NCBI GenBank assembly: GCA_007131945.1
Contig: SLPP01000193.1
Span: 1-7,915 of the forward strand
DNA length: 7,915 bases
Direction: 5' to 3'
Source of the DNA: Paracoccaceae bacterium
Lineage (GTDB): Bacteria; Pseudomonadota; Alphaproteobacteria; Rhodobacterales; Rhodobacteraceae
Part shown: positions 6,701 to 7,915 of the stretch, piece by piece
Position numbering within the stretch: position 1 is the stretch's first letter
How the letters are laid out: each line of letters starts with the position of its first letter
Made by a program: the position numbers and the translations under genes
Notes under the pieces: generated by a model
Database searches by the model: none
Seen by the model: the letters and a program-made list of their open reading frames with translations, nothing else
What the model was told of the DNA's origin: nothing

Positions 6701-7915
6701 AGGATCGTTCCGATCGTAGGAGGACGGGCCCCAAAGCCTGAAGACTTTCCTTGTCGAGAGGTCGCTGTCACCTAGCAAGGAAACCTCATTGCCGGGTGGG
6801 AGGCGTCGTTCGCATGTAGTCCAAGGACCTCGGTAGAACCACGCCCACCCGGACTGCAGCTCCGTCGTGATGGGGTAGCTCAGGCTGCTGGCCTGAACCA
6901 TGCCCATGGGTGCAAGGGCGCGGGCAGTGTCGAACGCCTGCGGTTCGAGCGACGATGGTTCAACGCCCGCAGGTGTGTTGGCATCCATCACCTCGGGATC
7001 GGGAAGCCACAAACGGTACTGAACATCAGGGTCACCATCCACGCGAACGCTCAGAACCACATCACCTCCGGCGTCGCGGCCCCGGAGGATGCGGAAATGA
7101 GTCGGTACCAAGGCTGCCCCGGGCTCGACTTCGACCACAACCTCGCCCCACGCATCCATGACCGTACCGCCTGCTGGCCCCACGCTACCGTCCACCAACG
7201 TCTCCGCCTCCATCACGAAGACCGCTGCCGGAATCGAGCGCCCCAGGCCAGTCTGGCTGTTGGTGACGCGGATGGAGAACGGGGCCAAATGCCCGGATTC
7301 GGCACCGTCGGGAATGTCGTAGGTGATCGTCCCCGTGCTTGGGTTCACTGCGACCCACCCTGGCCCGGCCTCCAGCGCGAAACCATAGTTCTCGTTGGTC
7401 GTGGTGATGGGTTGGACTTCGACGACGCCGCTACTGCCGGAAAAATCGGAAATTCGGTTGCGTTCATCACCGAACGCCAGGGAGACCACTCCGCCAAACA
7501 TGCCCGGAAAGAATTCCAGCAAGTCCTCGTGGAATTCGCCTACGTGCAACTGGCTGGCCAGCGTTTCCAGAAGATCATCGAACCCCTGTTCCACCACCGC
7601 AACCCGGAGATACTCGAGTGCAACTCCTTCGGGTTCGATGGCATTCCATTGACCCGGTTCGAACGCGCCGAGATCATTCATGCGTCGAAGCGCTGACTCC
7701 CTGCGCTGCATCGGCGTTCCGGATGCTTCGAGTCCGGCCATGCGGCCGACCAGCGTCGTCAGCAGCGTGACGTTCGCGGCACTGTGATCCTCCGTGGCCA
7801 AGTATCGAGCCCGCAGTTCGCCCCTGAAGGATCGTCCGCGCACCTGCCCGCCCGTCACCACAAGTTGGTACCCCTCCGCGATCTCGGTCTCACTCGTCTC
7901 AATCGCGAAAGCCCC
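3725..7915 (-). CDS. Large multidomain secreted alpha/beta hydrolase fused to a parallel beta-helix (5' end outside window)
   Basis: The frame is open to the window edge, so the N-terminus and any signal peptide are missing; 1396 codons are visible. Numbering here starts at the GTG at 7861. Domains in order: Ig-like (He_PIG type) about 148-215, with the run GWVAVNPSTGTITY; ZU5-like about 225-260 (GGTV, then VEPGA); lipase/PGAP1-like alpha/beta hydrolase about 389-720; two carboxypeptidase-regulatory-like beta-sandwiches about 731-822 and 829-912; pectate-lyase-like right-handed beta-helix about 916-1325. In the hydrolase I see an oxyanion-region HG at 395-396, a nucleophile elbow AHSYGG at 470-475 (Ser472), GTPHSG at 505-510, a possible acid at Asp611-614 and a possible catalytic His707. 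Several Cys (403, 536, 541, 699, 705, 1361, 1377) fit an exported, disulfide-bonded protein. An esterase or lipase activity outside the cytoplasm is inferred; the substrate is unknown. The protein ends in CR with no PEP-CTERM, LPXTG or barrel. It could instead be mainly an adhesin. Confidence 0.93.
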   Translation of the reverse strand, partial: GAFAIETSETEIAEGYQLVVTGGQVRGRSFRGELRARYLATEDHSAANVTLLTTLVGRMAGLEASGTPMQRRESALRRMNDLGAFEPGQWNAIEPEGVALEYLRVAVVEQGFDDLLETLASQLHVGEFHEDLLEFFPGMFGGVVSLAFGDERNRISDFSGSSGVVEVQPITTTNENYGFALEAGPGWVAVNPSTGTITYDIPDGAESGHLAPFSIRVTNSQTGLGRSIPAAVFVMEAETLVDGSVGPAGGTVMDAWGEVVVEVEPGAALVPTHFRILRGRDAGGDVVLSVRVDGDPDVQYRLWLPDPEVMDANTPAGVEPSSLEPQAFDTARALAPMGMVQASSLSYPITTELQSGWAWFYRGPWTTCERRLPPGNEVSLLGDSDLSTRKVFRLWGPSSYDRNDPTDPVLFVHGYMFDVACNQKMSGGTGTWKNFPALFAGVSSSGARYTPYEFRWSSDGRLQDLATDLAAAIVAIEEQTGRRIHIVAHSYGGLLTRTLLQGLASSDAASFASPLVASVTTVGTPHSGIYPFFGGTRGGITFPNGRDSGVLWSCDQISCYQMGVSPTVPWTNPQRSRLGLDANKGFMAQRLVETVEQLPNVPIQVLIGLTAHWSGSTLTWPSKAIYKADDGDELISFEGQRFLPHLGTTSGWLNANFGGAQVRERLLGYDERQPQIVPGSLVAGREDRWLNEDYKKGYRHTKDLLRRGSAKQVAIGCSSVVGCEHDVWLKTRDFVAGIPAGAAAPPTITLGGAVRDATGQGIPGVSVIFSAGGTRLPGFAMTDASGNYSARLLFRSNTLYEAIALPPGGSNYRAANAASALSTGSSIEGSETSFPPITLIANDAGPGALTVEILDAFTGKLVSGANYFITNSVGRRVAWGTTSEEPVTIPSLPAGSYNVSVSAPGYQTGVYENCLVTGAPVSICSLDLPKEPLVVPDNYLTIQSAIDAASDGDEVLVKPGIYTERISFNGKSIRVRSQTPEDPDIVASTIIHGGGHAPVVSFDGGETSDAVLWGFTITGGDAGRGNAGGVLVDSSSSPVIRGNIIRENRAAYGAGMMITGESSPVIEENAFINNTATFGRGPGIYAINQSNVSINKNVFRDHVGGDGVIHIRGTDQDRIAQATITGNVLNNNATDFGVGAIKITVYSSAKIEDNIITNNTALGDNHAGGVYIGFNSEAEIVGNTITGNHAESYYSGGGVSVYRHSKAQIVDNIITRNTGKSGGISLNYYVDVLIRGNTISDNSAPDSHGGGIGLRSWGQENNVVISDNVIRTNDAALSGGGIYLPNCPQTTVQMDYNIISGNSSGPRGGGVFVGNIKEARIYGNVFYENEAGYIGGGIFVRDQVFPLGYLGDLWSRENVPPGSEDNNDYSENRHVNNECGGADVYFEEKWYPPECR
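3902..4885 (-). repeat. Beta-helix coil repeats within the large hydrolase gene
   Basis: Residues about 993-1320 contain roughly eleven degenerate coils of 25-38 residues. Each coil has a GG(G)(I/V) strand followed by a segment like I-x-x-N-x-I-x-x-N; examples are VIRGNIIREN, IVGNTITGN and ISDNVIRTN. The regularly spaced Asn residues fit the asparagine ladders of right-handed parallel beta-helix proteins such as pectate lyases and related extracellular proteins. A typical helix cap and first coil (the TIQSAIDAA, GDEV and PGIY motifs) precede the repeats at 916-945. The repeat is at protein level; I did not see long identical DNA copies. The fold can bind or cleave polysaccharide, but no catalytic residues of a polysaccharide lyase can be assigned. 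Confidence 0.85.

Noticed and set aside
7097..7696. Plus-strand open frame of 199 codons
   Set aside because: It is antisense to the Ig-like and ZU5-like part of the hydrolase gene, where the minus-strand frame has clear domain motifs; no family features are seen in it.

Overview
The window looks like accessory, cell-surface or secretome DNA from a Gram-negative bacterium, probably a proteobacterium. Support for this is a lipoprotein with a classical lipobox, a Sec signal peptide, strong GGAGG ribosome-binding sites, high-GC codon use in parts of the genes, and protein families (DUF1566-like, autotransporter-passenger-like) common in proteobacteria. No ribosomal, core metabolic or phylogenetic marker gene is present, so the genus cannot be given.

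All three genes I can support lie on the minus strand, so the window reads right to left. (1) 7915-3725 is the open 3' part of a very large, probably extracellular multidomain protein whose N-terminus is outside the window. It carries an Ig-like and a ZU5-like domain, a lipase/PGAP1-type alpha/beta hydrolase, two carboxypeptidase-regulatory-like beta-sandwiches and a right-handed parallel beta-helix. (2) 3724-3142 is an intergenic stretch of 583 nt with a candidate sigma70 promoter and a perfect 8-bp palindrome just downstream of it. (3) 3141-1153 encodes a secreted 662-aa DUF1566-like protein with an autotransporter-passenger-like middle and an unassigned tail. (4) 1084-827, 68 nt downstream, encodes an 85-aa lipoprotein and probably shares a transcript with the 662-aa gene. 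(5) 826-1 has no confident gene. It holds two good hairpins and may be a dispersed repeat or a degraded region.

Taken together, the genes describe an envelope or extracellular locus: a large hydrolase/adhesin-like protein, a second exported repeat-containing protein and a small lipoprotein. No substrate, partner or secretion system can be read from the sequence. I do not see a defence system, CRISPR array, tRNA, rRNA, integrase or transposase. The most unusual items are the hydrolase-beta-helix fusion, the DUF1566/passenger fusion without a barrel or sorting tag, and the promoter-plus-palindrome arrangement.
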